Below, piece by piece: positions 1 through 6,337 of a stretch of DNA of 11,594 nt. Numbering within the stretch: the stretch's first letter is position 1; each line of letters opens with the position of its first letter. Source of the stretch: JBCBZH01 sp039815415 (GTDB lineage: Bacteria; Bacteroidota; Rhodothermia; Rhodothermales; Rubricoccaceae); contig JBCBZH010000126.1 of NCBI GenBank assembly GCA_039815415.1, positions 1 to 11,594 on the forward strand. Direction: 5' to 3'. The position numbers and the translations under genes were made by a program. A model generated the notes under the pieces. It searched no databases. It saw only the letters and a list, made by a program, of their open reading frames with translations, and was not told the origin of the DNA.

Positions 1-399
1 CGCAACCCGAAGGTGACCGCCATCAACAGCGCCATCGAGGTGGACCTGACCGGCCAGGTGGTGGCAGACTCCATCGGAACGCGACTGTTCTCGGGTGTGG
101 GCGGACAGATGGACTTCATGCGTGGGGCGTCGCTCTCACCAGGCGGCAAGCCCATCATTGCGCTGCCATCCGCCACGCGGCGGGGCCAGAGCCGGATCGT
201 GTCGATGATCCAGCCCGGCGCGGGTGTGGTAACAACGCGGGCGCACGTCCAGTACGTGGTAACCGAGTATGGCGTGGCCAACCTCTACGGCAAGACGCTT
301 CGCCAGCGCGCCCGGTCGCTGATCGACGTAGCGCACCCGGATCACCGGGAAGCGCTGGAGCGGGAGGCCCTCGAGCGGTTCAAGACCTTGCCAAACTGA
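1..399 (+). CDS. Acetyl-CoA hydrolase/transferase, C-terminal part (5' end outside window)
   Basis: The frame is open from base 1 to a TGA at 397-399, giving 132 residues of a protein whose start lies outside the window. The text GVGGQMDFMRGA, followed by VVTEYGVANLYGKTLRQRA and SLIDVAHPDHREAL, is the conserved C-terminal domain of the acetyl-CoA hydrolase / 4-hydroxybutyrate (or succinyl-CoA:acetate) CoA-transferase family. These cytoplasmic enzymes move CoA between acyl groups or hydrolyse acetyl-CoA. The glutamate that forms the CoA thioester intermediate lies upstream of this domain in most members, so it probably cannot be seen here. The substrate cannot be decided from this fragment. 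The gene ends 38 bases before the stop of the convergent minus-strand gene, and a 10-bp hairpin lies between them. The family call is firm; the exact reaction is open. Confidence 0.9.
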   Translation, partial: RNPKVTAINSAIEVDLTGQVVADSIGTRLFSGVGGQMDFMRGASLSPGGKPIIALPSATRRGQSRIVSMIQPGAGVVTTRAHVQYVVTEYGVANLYGKTLRQRARSLIDVAHPDHREALEREALERFKTLPN

Positions 400-406
400 T
401 CGCCTT

Positions 407-434
407 CGCCAGCTCGAGGGCCAACGAGCTGGCG
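407..434. terminator. Hairpin of paired 10-mers between convergent genes (probable bidirectional terminator)
   Basis: CGCCAGCTCG at 407-416 and CGAGCTGGCG at 425-434 form a perfect 10-bp stem with an 8-base loop. It fills the gap between the stop codons of two convergent genes (399 and 438), the usual place for a shared terminator. No clear T-tract follows on either strand. Both arms are copies of the 10-mer that recurs throughout the window. Confidence 0.65.
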
Positions 435-437
435 GAC

Positions 438-1067
438 TCAGGGGCGTGCCAGCGAAAAGGCGACGTTTCGGCCCTGGCGCCGCGCGAGGGTGATCCATGC
501 CAGTGCCAGAGGTTCGGTCAGGCGCGCGCGGTCCAGGCCTCCCATATCGACCGGCTCGAAGCCCAGCGCCTCCGCCAGCTCGATGACCGTCTGCTTGGCT
601 GCGGGATCGTCGCCACAGAGGAACAGGGCGATGGGCTGAGTCCCCAGTCGCCCGAGGCCCATGTGCTCTGCCGCCAGCGTGTTGAATCCCTTGACGACGT
701 GAGCGCCGGGGAGCATGTCGGCCACCTGCTCGGCCAGGGATCGACCATCAGGCTGGTGAGGCGGAAGCAGGCCAGCGCCGACCGGGTTAGTCGCGTCCAG
801 AACGAGGGTGCCCGACAGGTCGCCGAGGCTTCGCGCCACATCGACCGTCACCGAGCCGGGGACGGCGAGCACCACGATGTCCGCTCCGCGTACAGCCTCC
901 ACCGGAGGCGCTACGTTTGCCGCCAGCTCGTCAGCGAGGTCTCGAGCTGACAGAGCATCCACGTCTCGAACGCCGAGCGTCAGCGTGTGGCCGAGGCTGC
1001 CAAATGCCTGCGCCAGCGCGCTGCCGACCGATCCAGTGCCAATGATGGCGATGGAGAGGGGCGACAT
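438..1067 (-). CDS. F420-reductase-like NAD(P)-binding oxidoreductase
   Basis: A 209-residue protein that opens with a Rossmann dinucleotide-binding site: IAIIGTGSVGSAL at residues 6-18, with the GxGxxG glycines at 10, 12 and 15. VVLAVPGSV, LVLDATNPVG and VVKGFNTLAAEHM follow in the order typical of the NADPH-dependent F420 reductase-like family (F420_oxidored fold). Members reduce or oxidise small substrates or cofactors with NAD(P)H in the cytoplasm; true F420 use cannot be assumed here. I chose the ATG at 1067 over the TTG one codon upstream because its A is also the last base of the preceding gene's TGA (TGATG). That arrangement implies translational coupling to the DJ-1-like gene. Two copies of the dispersed 10-mer lie inside, at 573-582 and 921-930, both encoding Glu-Leu-Ala. 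Confidence 0.88.
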   Translation of the reverse strand: MSPLSIAIIGTGSVGSALAQAFGSLGHTLTLGVRDVDALSARDLADELAANVAPPVEAVRGADIVVLAVPGSVTVDVARSLGDLSGTLVLDATNPVGAGLLPPHQPDGRSLAEQVADMLPGAHVVKGFNTLAAEHMGLGRLGTQPIALFLCGDDPAAKQTVIELAEALGFEPVDMGGLDRARLTEPLALAWITLARRQGRNVAFSLARP

Positions 1068-1813
1068 CAAACGCCGAGGGCTTCCACCACCTTCTCCGCC
1101 GCTGCTGTACCGGAGTACTGCTGCTGGCCGGTGATGAGGCGCCCATCGCGGACGGCGTGTGCCTTGAAGCGGCCCTGCACGATGAAGTTGGTTCCCTCAA
1201 GCTGGCGAGCCTCCTCTTCGATCCAGAACGGCTGGATGCGCTGGCCCACGAAGTCATCCGCGAACTGCTCCTCGGTGTCGGCGAAGCCCGTCCACGTCTT
1301 GCCATTCACCAGCAGCGAGCCATCGGAGAGCGTGGTCTCGAGCAGCAGGCACGTGGCGTGGCACACTACAGCGACCACCTTGCCCGCCTCATAGGCTCGT
1401 GCCAGGCATGCCTGTAGGGCCTCGTTGCCCGCGAACGTCACCATCGGCGACTGGCCGCCGACGAAGAACACCGCGTCGTAGGCATTCAGGTCCACCGTGT
1501 CGAGGGCCGGTGTATCGGCCACGAGGGCCGCGTGCGATGGGGAGTGCTTGAAGCCGAGCGAGATCAGATCGTGGGCCGAGTAGCCGGATTCGTCCTCGGG
1601 GTCGCTCCACGAGTCGGCCACCAGCGCGCCGCCGTCCGGGCTGGCGATGTCCACCTCGTAGCCGTGCTCGGTGAACACCCAGTAGGGATGCGTCAGCTCG
1701 GCCCACCAGAAGCCCACCGGCCATCCGGTCACGGGGGAGGTCGAAGCATTCGCGACCACCATCAGGACGCGCCTGGGGTCTTCGGGGTCGAGAACGTCGA
1801 GGGCGGCACTCAT
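1067..1813 (-). CDS. DJ-1/PfpI-family (Hsp31-like) class I glutamine amidotransferase-fold protein
   Basis: A 248-residue protein of the DJ-1/PfpI superfamily. The nucleophile elbow is AVVCHATC, with the likely catalytic Cys151 followed by His152. Glu39 in WAELTHPY fits the glutamate that polarises that cysteine in the family. VDIASPDGG and FFVGGQSPM are the other family landmarks; the usual His after GG is Gln here. Relatives act as glyoxalase III-type enzymes or holding chaperones against methylglyoxal and similar electrophiles, which is a family inference. The ATG at 1813 is preferred. A GTG at 1870 would add 19 residues unlike the family, and no ribosome site supports either start. The gene is divergent from an HxlR regulator and overlaps the next gene's start by one base, so the two minus-strand genes probably form an operon. 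Confidence 0.87.
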   Translation of the reverse strand: MSAALDVLDPEDPRRVLMVVANASTSPVTGWPVGFWWAELTHPYWVFTEHGYEVDIASPDGGALVADSWSDPEDESGYSAHDLISLGFKHSPSHAALVADTPALDTVDLNAYDAVFFVGGQSPMVTFAGNEALQACLARAYEAGKVVAVVCHATCLLLETTLSDGSLLVNGKTWTGFADTEEQFADDFVGQRIQPFWIEEEARQLEGTNFIVQGRFKAHAVRDGRLITGQQQYSGTAAAEKVVEALGV

Positions 1814-1883
1814 CGGGAACAGTTGCAGGTGATCGGGGACGGACCGAACTTGCCCGCTAACACTCCTCACGTCAAGTACGCAC

Positions 1884-1910
1884 TCTAAAGTCTGATACTC
1901 TCCATTTAGA
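1884..1910. promoter_or_regulatory. Candidate operator between divergent HxlR and DJ-1 genes
   Basis: TCTAAA at 1884-1889 and TTTAGA at 1905-1910 form an inverted repeat whose half-sites start 21 bases apart, about two helical turns. It lies in an unusually AT-rich patch between the HxlR gene and its divergent neighbour. HxlR-family dimers commonly bind such sites in the shared promoter region. No clear -7 or -33 promoter boxes could be assigned, so this is a candidate only. Confidence 0.35.
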
Positions 1911-1939
1911 AAGAATTGGGCTCATCGCCTGAAATCGCC

Positions 1940-2278
1940 ATGCCTGGACGCTTTGTTTTTCGCGATCGCGAGTATCCGTGCCCCGTCGAGCTGGCGCTTG
2001 GGGCCGTGCAGGGCAAGTGGAAGGTGCTCATCCTGTGGCACCTCCGCGACGCCACGCTGCGTTACGGCGAGCTTCGGTCCCGCCTTCCGAAGGTGACCCA
2101 CAAGATGTTTACGCAGCAGCTGCGCGAGTTGCAGGCCGACGGGCTTGTGCATCGCGAGGTCTACCCCGTGGTGCCACCCAAGACGGAGTACTCACTCACC
2201 GATGAGGGACGAACGCTCCTCCCGATGCTGACCACAATGCAGCAGTGGGGGATGCGCTACATGGAACCCGTGGAGTGA
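1940..2278 (+). CDS. HxlR-family winged-helix transcriptional regulator
   Basis: A 112-residue DNA-binding protein. Residues 13-35 (PCPVELAL then GKWKVLILWHL), LRYGELRSRLPKVTHKMFTQQLRELQADGLV and PPKTEYSLTDEGRTLLPML are the standard HxlR/MarR-like winged helix in order, and the length is normal. Cys14 in the PCPVE motif is the conserved N-terminal cysteine that senses disulfide or quinone stress in Bacillus HypR and YodB. Sensing here is inferred. I chose the ATG at 1940 because the family usually begins close to this motif; an in-frame TTG at 1916, with a purine-rich stretch ahead of it, is possible. It is divergent from the DJ-1-like and reductase genes and likely controls them and itself. 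One 10-mer copy lies at 1987-1996, read as Glu-Leu-Ala. Confidence 0.92.
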   Translation: MPGRFVFRDREYPCPVELALGAVQGKWKVLILWHLRDATLRYGELRSRLPKVTHKMFTQQLRELQADGLVHREVYPVVPPKTEYSLTDEGRTLLPMLTTMQQWGMRYMEPVE

Positions 2279-2300
2279 ATCGCCAGCGCGTCAGTCCACG
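2269..2300. terminator. Hairpin spanning both stop codons of convergent genes
   Basis: CGTGGAGTGA (2269-2278) and TCAGTCCACG (2291-2300) pair over 10 positions with one mismatch, leaving a 12-base loop. The arms contain the TGA stops of the HxlR gene and of the convergent serine hydrolase gene. The loop is occupied by CGCCAGCGCG, one base different from the dispersed 10-mer. The position fits a bidirectional terminator; there is no T-tract. Confidence 0.42.
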
Positions 2301-3808
2301 CGCTCGAAGGTCTCGCCGCTCCACGTGAGCGCGTTGGGTCGGTTGCCGTCGAGGCGGAACCGGATGGCCTGGCCCCGACCGGGGATCAGCTCCACACGCA
2401 TGGTCTCCGGTTGCGTAAAGGGAGTTCCAACGGCATGGAGGCGCCCGAATCGCGCCGCCAGCTCTCCATCCGCCTGCTCAACCACCATCGTGCCATAGTC
2501 GGCGTTGACGTACGTGCCAGTGTACGCGGCAGGATCGAGCGAGAGCTGCCACGTGCGCTCGGCGCGCTGCGCGAGGCTTCTCGCATAGCGGTCGAGGCTG
2601 GCTTTGACTTGGACGCTGATCTCGTCACGAGCTTCGCGGGTGCGGGCCAGCACGCCGTCTCGCTCCGACGGCTCGGCGCTCCACCAGTCATAGGCGAACG
2701 TGGCGAACAGCATCGCCAAGCGTCCACCGACGTTCGAGTTGTTGGCGAGAACCACCACGCCGAGGTCCCGGTCGGGCATGAACGAGGTGTGCGCGTGGAA
2801 GCCCGCGAATCCTCCGAAGTGATGGAGCATGGCATCGCCGTCGTAGGTGCCCGTCTGCCAGCCGAGGCTGTAGCCTTCGCGCTCAAACGGCCCGAAGCTG
2901 TCGCCCCGATCTACAGCGATGGGCTGGTGGACTTCCGCAATCACATCTGCGGGGACGAGCTGGCGACCGTCGAGGCGGCCGTCGTTGAGATGGAGCGTCA
3001 GCCAGCGCGCGAGGTCGTTGGCAGAGGCAATCATGCCGCCCGCGGCCTGCATGGTGTCATCGTGCTTGACGAGGTCGATGCGCTCGGCGCCGCCGTCCGG
3101 CGTGCTCGTGTAGGGCATGGCTGGTCGCCAGCTCGCCGCCTCGGAGGCGTAGGCGGTGGTGCGCGTCATGCCGAGCGGGGCGAAGAGGCGGTCGGCAAGG
3201 AGATCCTGCCACGGGCCGCCGTCCAACTCGTCGAGGTGCAGGCTGAGGATGTTGTAGCCAACGTTGGTGTACTCGAAGGTGCCGCGCGGCGAATCCTCCT
3301 CGACCACCGTTCCGGCGAGAAGCTGGCGCATCCGGGCTGGCGTGTGCTCACCGGTGAAGGCGGCCCGGAACCCAATCGGCCCGTTGTCGATGCCAGCTGT
3401 GTGGGAGAGCAGGTGCCGCACGGTCACCTGATCCGCCTCGATGGCGGGATCGAAAGGCACATTCGGGAAGAGGCCCGCGAGCGTGGCGTCGAGCGGGAGC
3501 GTGCCCTCGCGGTCGAGCAGTGTGGCAAGCAGGGCCGTGAACGGCTTCGTGACCGAGGCGATGTAGAACGGCGTGTCGGCGGTGAACGGGACGCCAGCCT
3601 CCACATCTGCCAGCCCGGCGCCTCTGGCGTAGATCGTCTCGTCGCCGTGGACAACAGCCATCGCCAGCCCGGGGACGGTCCCGAACTCAGCCAGTGTCTC
3701 CTGGAGAAGCGCATCGGTCGCCTTCACAAAGGCGTCCTGATGATCCTGGGCGCTGACGGACACCGAGCTGGCGACGAGGACAAGAGAGAAGAATAACAGG
3801 GCGCGCAT
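2291..3808 (-). CDS. Secreted serine hydrolase, class C beta-lactamase fold
   Basis: A 505-residue exported protein. Residues 1-20 are a Sec signal peptide ending in SVSVSA|Q. The penicillin-binding-protein-like fold shows all three motifs: SxxK as S85-V-T-K88 in FYIASVTKPF, YxN as Y180-T-N182, and HxG as H330-F-G332 in HHFGGFAGFH. LLSHTAGI (133-140) and PLGMTRT are further family marks. After about residue 395 a separate C-terminal domain (YTGTYVNADYG, 429-439) resembles the lipocalin-like DUF3471 tail found on many such hydrolases. The substrate may be a peptide, ester or beta-lactam; D-aminopeptidase or esterase activity is as likely as lactamase activity. The AraC gene lies 67 bases upstream on the same strand and may regulate it. 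Three 10-mer copies lie inside (2956, 3126, 3764), each translated differently. Confidence 0.93.
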   Translation of the reverse strand: MRALLFFSLVLVASSVSVSAQDHQDAFVKATDALLQETLAEFGTVPGLAMAVVHGDETIYARGAGLADVEAGVPFTADTPFYIASVTKPFTALLATLLDREGTLPLDATLAGLFPNVPFDPAIEADQVTVRHLLSHTAGIDNGPIGFRAAFTGEHTPARMRQLLAGTVVEEDSPRGTFEYTNVGYNILSLHLDELDGGPWQDLLADRLFAPLGMTRTTAYASEAASWRPAMPYTSTPDGGAERIDLVKHDDTMQAAGGMIASANDLARWLTLHLNDGRLDGRQLVPADVIAEVHQPIAVDRGDSFGPFEREGYSLGWQTGTYDGDAMLHHFGGFAGFHAHTSFMPDRDLGVVVLANNSNVGGRLAMLFATFAYDWWSAEPSERDGVLARTREARDEISVQVKASLDRYARSLAQRAERTWQLSLDPAAYTGTYVNADYGTMVVEQADGELAARFGRLHAVGTPFTQPETMRVELIPGRGQAIRFRLDGNRPNALTWSGETFERVD

Positions 3809-3875
3809 AAGGCCGGGGAAAGCGAACGCGAAGGGTAGGGCGCGCCGCGGCCTCCAGTCTTGAACGAATCAAACC

Positions 3876-4658
3876 CTACCGCGCCAGCGCATCGGGCAGG
3901 CCCCGGAGCTGGCTGGGTGTCAGCCCCAGCTCGTCGCGGACCTCACGGCACATGTGGCTCTGGTCCGAAAACCCGGTCTCGAAGGCGATCTCGGCAGCGG
4001 GCTGGCGAGTCGAGGCCAGGAGATCCGCCGCGGCCCGTACACGGCGATGGCGGCGGTAGGCGCTCGGGGAGCATCCAAACACACGCCGGAAGGCGCGCGC
4101 CAGCGACACCGGGTGGACACCTGCCTCGCTCGCCAGCGCGTCGACCGACGGGCTGGCGACGAGCACATCGTCCAGGTGCTCCTTGGCGCGGAGGACCCAG
4201 TCAGGCGCGGCGTGGGACGTGTCGTCCGCTGGAGCCAGGGTGGCAAGGAAGCTCCAGAGGTCGTCCTCGGCATCGTCTGGCGTCTTCCCGATGGACCGAA
4301 CGAGCTGGAGGGCCGACGCGCCGACAGTCCCGGCATGATGCCATTGCCACACATCGAACTGAAGGTCAGCGTTCGCCAGCTGGTGACCCGCGTGAACGAG
4401 ATCGGGCGGGAGGAGGAGCGACAGCAGGCGTGCGCCGCCCGGGCCGAAGGCGTTGCGGTGCTGCACGTCGGCGGGCTTGACCACCACGCTCGCGGCCGAG
4501 GCGAACACCTCTTGGTTGTGCGCTTCCTCCATCAGCGTGCCCTGCAGCACGATGCTGATGCGCGGGCTCCCGTCGCAGTGGAACGGCGAGGTCAGGTGCT
4601 CGGGGTAGGTCGTGTCGAGGAGCGACACCCCGGCGATGGACGTGGAGAGACGGCGCAT
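3876..4658 (-). CDS. AraC-family transcriptional regulator
   Basis: A 260-residue protein with a C-terminal double helix-turn-helix of the AraC/XylS type. VDALASEAGVHPVSLARAFRRVFG (about 172-195) is the first helix-turn-helix, and AAEIAFETGFSDQSHMCREV (221-240) followed by GLTPSQLR is the second. The N-terminal 150 residues (HCDGSPRISIVLQGTLMEE, VVVKPADVQHRN) look like a cupin-type sensing domain. Its ligand is unknown. The ATG at 4658 is preferred. An upstream in-frame start at 4727 would add 23 residues encoded across the 10-mer hairpin at 4673-4716, which looks non-coding. It precedes the serine hydrolase gene on the same strand by 67 bases, so that gene is the obvious candidate target, by position only. 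No exact 10-mer copy is found in this gene. Confidence 0.92.
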   Translation of the reverse strand: MRRLSTSIAGVSLLDTTYPEHLTSPFHCDGSPRISIVLQGTLMEEAHNQEVFASAASVVVKPADVQHRNAFGPGGARLLSLLLPPDLVHAGHQLANADLQFDVWQWHHAGTVGASALQLVRSIGKTPDDAEDDLWSFLATLAPADDTSHAAPDWVLRAKEHLDDVLVASPSVDALASEAGVHPVSLARAFRRVFGCSPSAYRRHRRVRAAADLLASTRQPAAEIAFETGFSDQSHMCREVRDELGLTPSQLRGLPDALAR

Positions 4659-4672
4659 GGCCCCGATGTACG

Positions 4673-4716
4673 CGCCAGCTCGACAAAGGGTGCGAACCCC
4701 TTGTGTCGAGCTGGCG
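4673..4716. repeat. Extended hairpin built on paired 10-mers, upstream of the AraC gene
   Basis: The left arm 4673-4685 (CGCCAGCTCGACA) pairs perfectly over 13 bp with 4704-4716. A single bulged G (4703) and five more pairs follow, closing a 7-base loop. The hairpin ends 14 bases before the AraC start codon on the minus strand, in the gap between divergent genes. It could be a 5' leader structure of the AraC message, a barrier to read-through, or an uptake-sequence pair. It has the longest perfect stem of these hairpins, equalled only by the pairs at 7410-7449 and 10625-10681. Confidence 0.7.
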
Positions 4717-5060
4717 AGGGGAAGCACCTTCTGATGGATCTACGCCGCTCGCGGCCTCGAACTCTGCAGCCCTCTCGCGCATCCGGTTGGGGGAGGCATA
4801 GGCATCCGGCCTGGAACAGAGCCGAATGAGTCAGGGGAAGACTGTTCGTTGCTGAACTAGACGTCCCGGAGAGAGGCGTGTCAACGGAAGAATGGCCTAG
4901 CGCCTTCCAGGGTTGCCAATGGTCTCATTCGTTCAGCCAGAGCATGGAGAAGACCCGCTTGTTCGGTCAGACCGGATGCATCGAGTGCTCTCTCGCGACT
5001 TCTGTAACCTTCGACGCGGCAGGGCCGTCGGCAAGTGCACGGCACCCACGCTCTACCCCT
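4717..5060. other. Intergenic region without a recognisable gene
   Basis: About 340 bases lie between the AraC hairpin and the lipoprotein hydrolase start. An open frame runs through 4878-5060 into the hydrolase, but its residues resemble nothing and it would bury the lipoprotein signal peptide. I see no tRNA, riboswitch, repeat or copy of the 10-mer, and no convincing promoter boxes. The hydrolase promoter must lie here. Confidence 0.5.
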
Positions 5061-6257
5061 ATGCACCGTCTCCTCGTCGCGCTCGTTCTCGTGCTCACTA
5101 CGACCGGCGTTTCGGCGTGCAATGGGGCCTCTCAACTCGAAGCCTATGCGGATGAGGGGCCCGCTGCACAGACACATGAGGAGGCTGTTGAGCGAGCACG
5201 GACCCGGCTTGCACAACGGATGGAGGACGGAGTCCCTGGGTTCTCCGTGGCTGTTGCCGTGGACGGCGAGATCGTCTGGGCCGAGGGCATGGGCGTCGCG
5301 GATCGTTCGACAGGAGCTCCTGTGACAACCGACACCCGTTTCCGCATCGGAAGCACCTCCAAGTCGGTCACCGGCGCTCTGGCAGGGCGGCTCCTCGATC
5401 GGGACCTTATTTCGCTCGATGCGGACATCCGCGAGGTTCTGCCCTCGTTTCCTGCCAAGTCGTACCCGATAACACTTCGGGACCTCCTTTCGATGCAAGC
5501 TGGCATTCGGCACTATCAGGGCAACGAGTCTCGCAACAGAAGAGCCTATTCGAGTGTCGCGGAGGGCCTCCAGATCTTCGCGGAGGACCCGCTTCTGTTC
5601 GAGCCCCACACCGATATGCGCTACTCGAGCTATGGGTTCAATCTTGCCGGTGCCGTCCTGGCTCAGGCACTTGGCACGAGCTACGGGGAGGCCATCGAGA
5701 CCGAAATCTTTGAGCCCCTCGGAATGACGGCATCGGGCATCGATGACCCGACACAGGACATCCCGGAGCGGTCACGGTTCTACTCGCCAGGGATCGTGCG
5801 TCTCAACGAAGCCCCGGAGGTCAACGATTCCTACAAGGCTCCCTCTGGAGGACTGCTCTCAACGCCCTCGGACATGGTCCGGTTTGGTTCGGCACTGCTC
5901 AGCAGGCGCGCCCCAGATGGCGAGACGTGGATGTCCGAAGAGACCGTACGCACGCTATTCACCCCTCGTCCCACGACGAACCAGGAACAGCCAGCCTTCT
6001 ATGCGCTCGGCTTCCGCGTGTGGCTAGATGACCCGGGAGCACCGCCACCGTACGGACGCTATACCGTGCATCACGGAGGCTCGTCGGTCGGAGCACGGTC
6101 GATGCTGATGCTCTTTCCGGATGAGGGCGTCGTGATCTCGTTGCTCGCCAACTCGGACGGGTACGACACGAAGGAGATTGACACCGAAGCCATCGCGTCC
6201 GGCTTTATCGACGCATACAGAGGTGGCAGAAGCCCATCTCCAACGACAGTGGAGTAG
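5061..6257 (+). CDS. LACTB-like serine hydrolase, predicted lipoprotein
   Basis: A 398-residue protein of the class C beta-lactamase / penicillin-binding-protein-like family. The ATG at 5061 is chosen because it places MHRLLVALVLVLTTTGVSAC at the N terminus, a lipoprotein signal with lipobox V-S-A-C20; the frame is open back to 4878. The catalytic SxxK is S98-T-S-K101 in RIGSTSKSVTGAL. The second motif is Y188-S-S190 followed by YGFN, not the usual YxN; that Ser-for-Asn form, together with AGIRHY (148-152 region), recalls mitochondrial LACTB and its bacterial relatives. The third motif is H338-G-G340 in VHHGGSSVGARSML. It probably acts as a membrane-anchored peptidase or esterase. Codon choice appears less GC-rich than in its neighbours, and the 10-mer is absent throughout, which hints at recent acquisition. 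Confidence 0.92.
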   Translation: MHRLLVALVLVLTTTGVSACNGASQLEAYADEGPAAQTHEEAVERARTRLAQRMEDGVPGFSVAVAVDGEIVWAEGMGVADRSTGAPVTTDTRFRIGSTSKSVTGALAGRLLDRDLISLDADIREVLPSFPAKSYPITLRDLLSMQAGIRHYQGNESRNRRAYSSVAEGLQIFAEDPLLFEPHTDMRYSSYGFNLAGAVLAQALGTSYGEAIETEIFEPLGMTASGIDDPTQDIPERSRFYSPGIVRLNEAPEVNDSYKAPSGGLLSTPSDMVRFGSALLSRRAPDGETWMSEETVRTLFTPRPTTNQEQPAFYALGFRVWLDDPGAPPPYGRYTVHHGGSSVGARSMLMLFPDEGVVISLLANSDGYDTKEIDTEAIASGFIDAYRGGRSPSPTTVE

Positions 6258-6296
6258 GGCGGCTCTGACGGACGACCAAAGAATCGGATCTCCCTA

Positions 6297-6327
6297 CGAG
6301 CTGGCGAATCTCGGGCTCGCCAGCTCG
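6297..6327. terminator. Hairpin of paired 10-mers between convergent genes
   Basis: CGAGCTGGCG at 6297-6306 and CGCCAGCTCG at 6318-6327 form a perfect 10-bp stem with an 11-base loop. Beyond an A-A mismatch, flanking CCCT and GGGG bases can extend it. It lies between the stop codons of convergent genes (6257 and 6338), again in terminator position. The arms are in the reverse order to the pair at 407-434, but the fold is the same. Confidence 0.65.
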
Positions 6328-6337
6328 AGGGGCTGCC

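Noticed and set aside
912..919. TACGTTTG, a match to the Bacteroidota -7 promoter box on the + strand
   Set aside because: It lies inside and antisense to the reductase gene with no downstream + gene, so it is probably chance.
1814..1870. GTG start at 1870 for the DJ-1-like protein
   Set aside because: The 19 added residues do not resemble the family, and the ATG at 1813 gives a normal-length protein.
2281..2290. CGCCAGCGCG as a second repeat family (also at 1011, 4131, 6344 and 6782)
   Set aside because: It differs by one base from the 10-mer, but as GCG-CTG-GCG it encodes Ala-Leu-Ala, a favoured codon run in GC-rich genes, and it forms no inverted pairs. Codon bias is enough to explain it.
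2411..3796. A 461-codon open frame on the + strand
   Set aside because: Antisense to the serine hydrolase, which has a signal peptide and all catalytic motifs. The + frame is Arg/Val/Glu-rich with no recognisable domain.
4878..5060. Upstream extension of the LACTB-like protein
   Set aside because: The extra 61 residues resemble nothing and would bury a perfect lipoprotein signal that starts at 5061.
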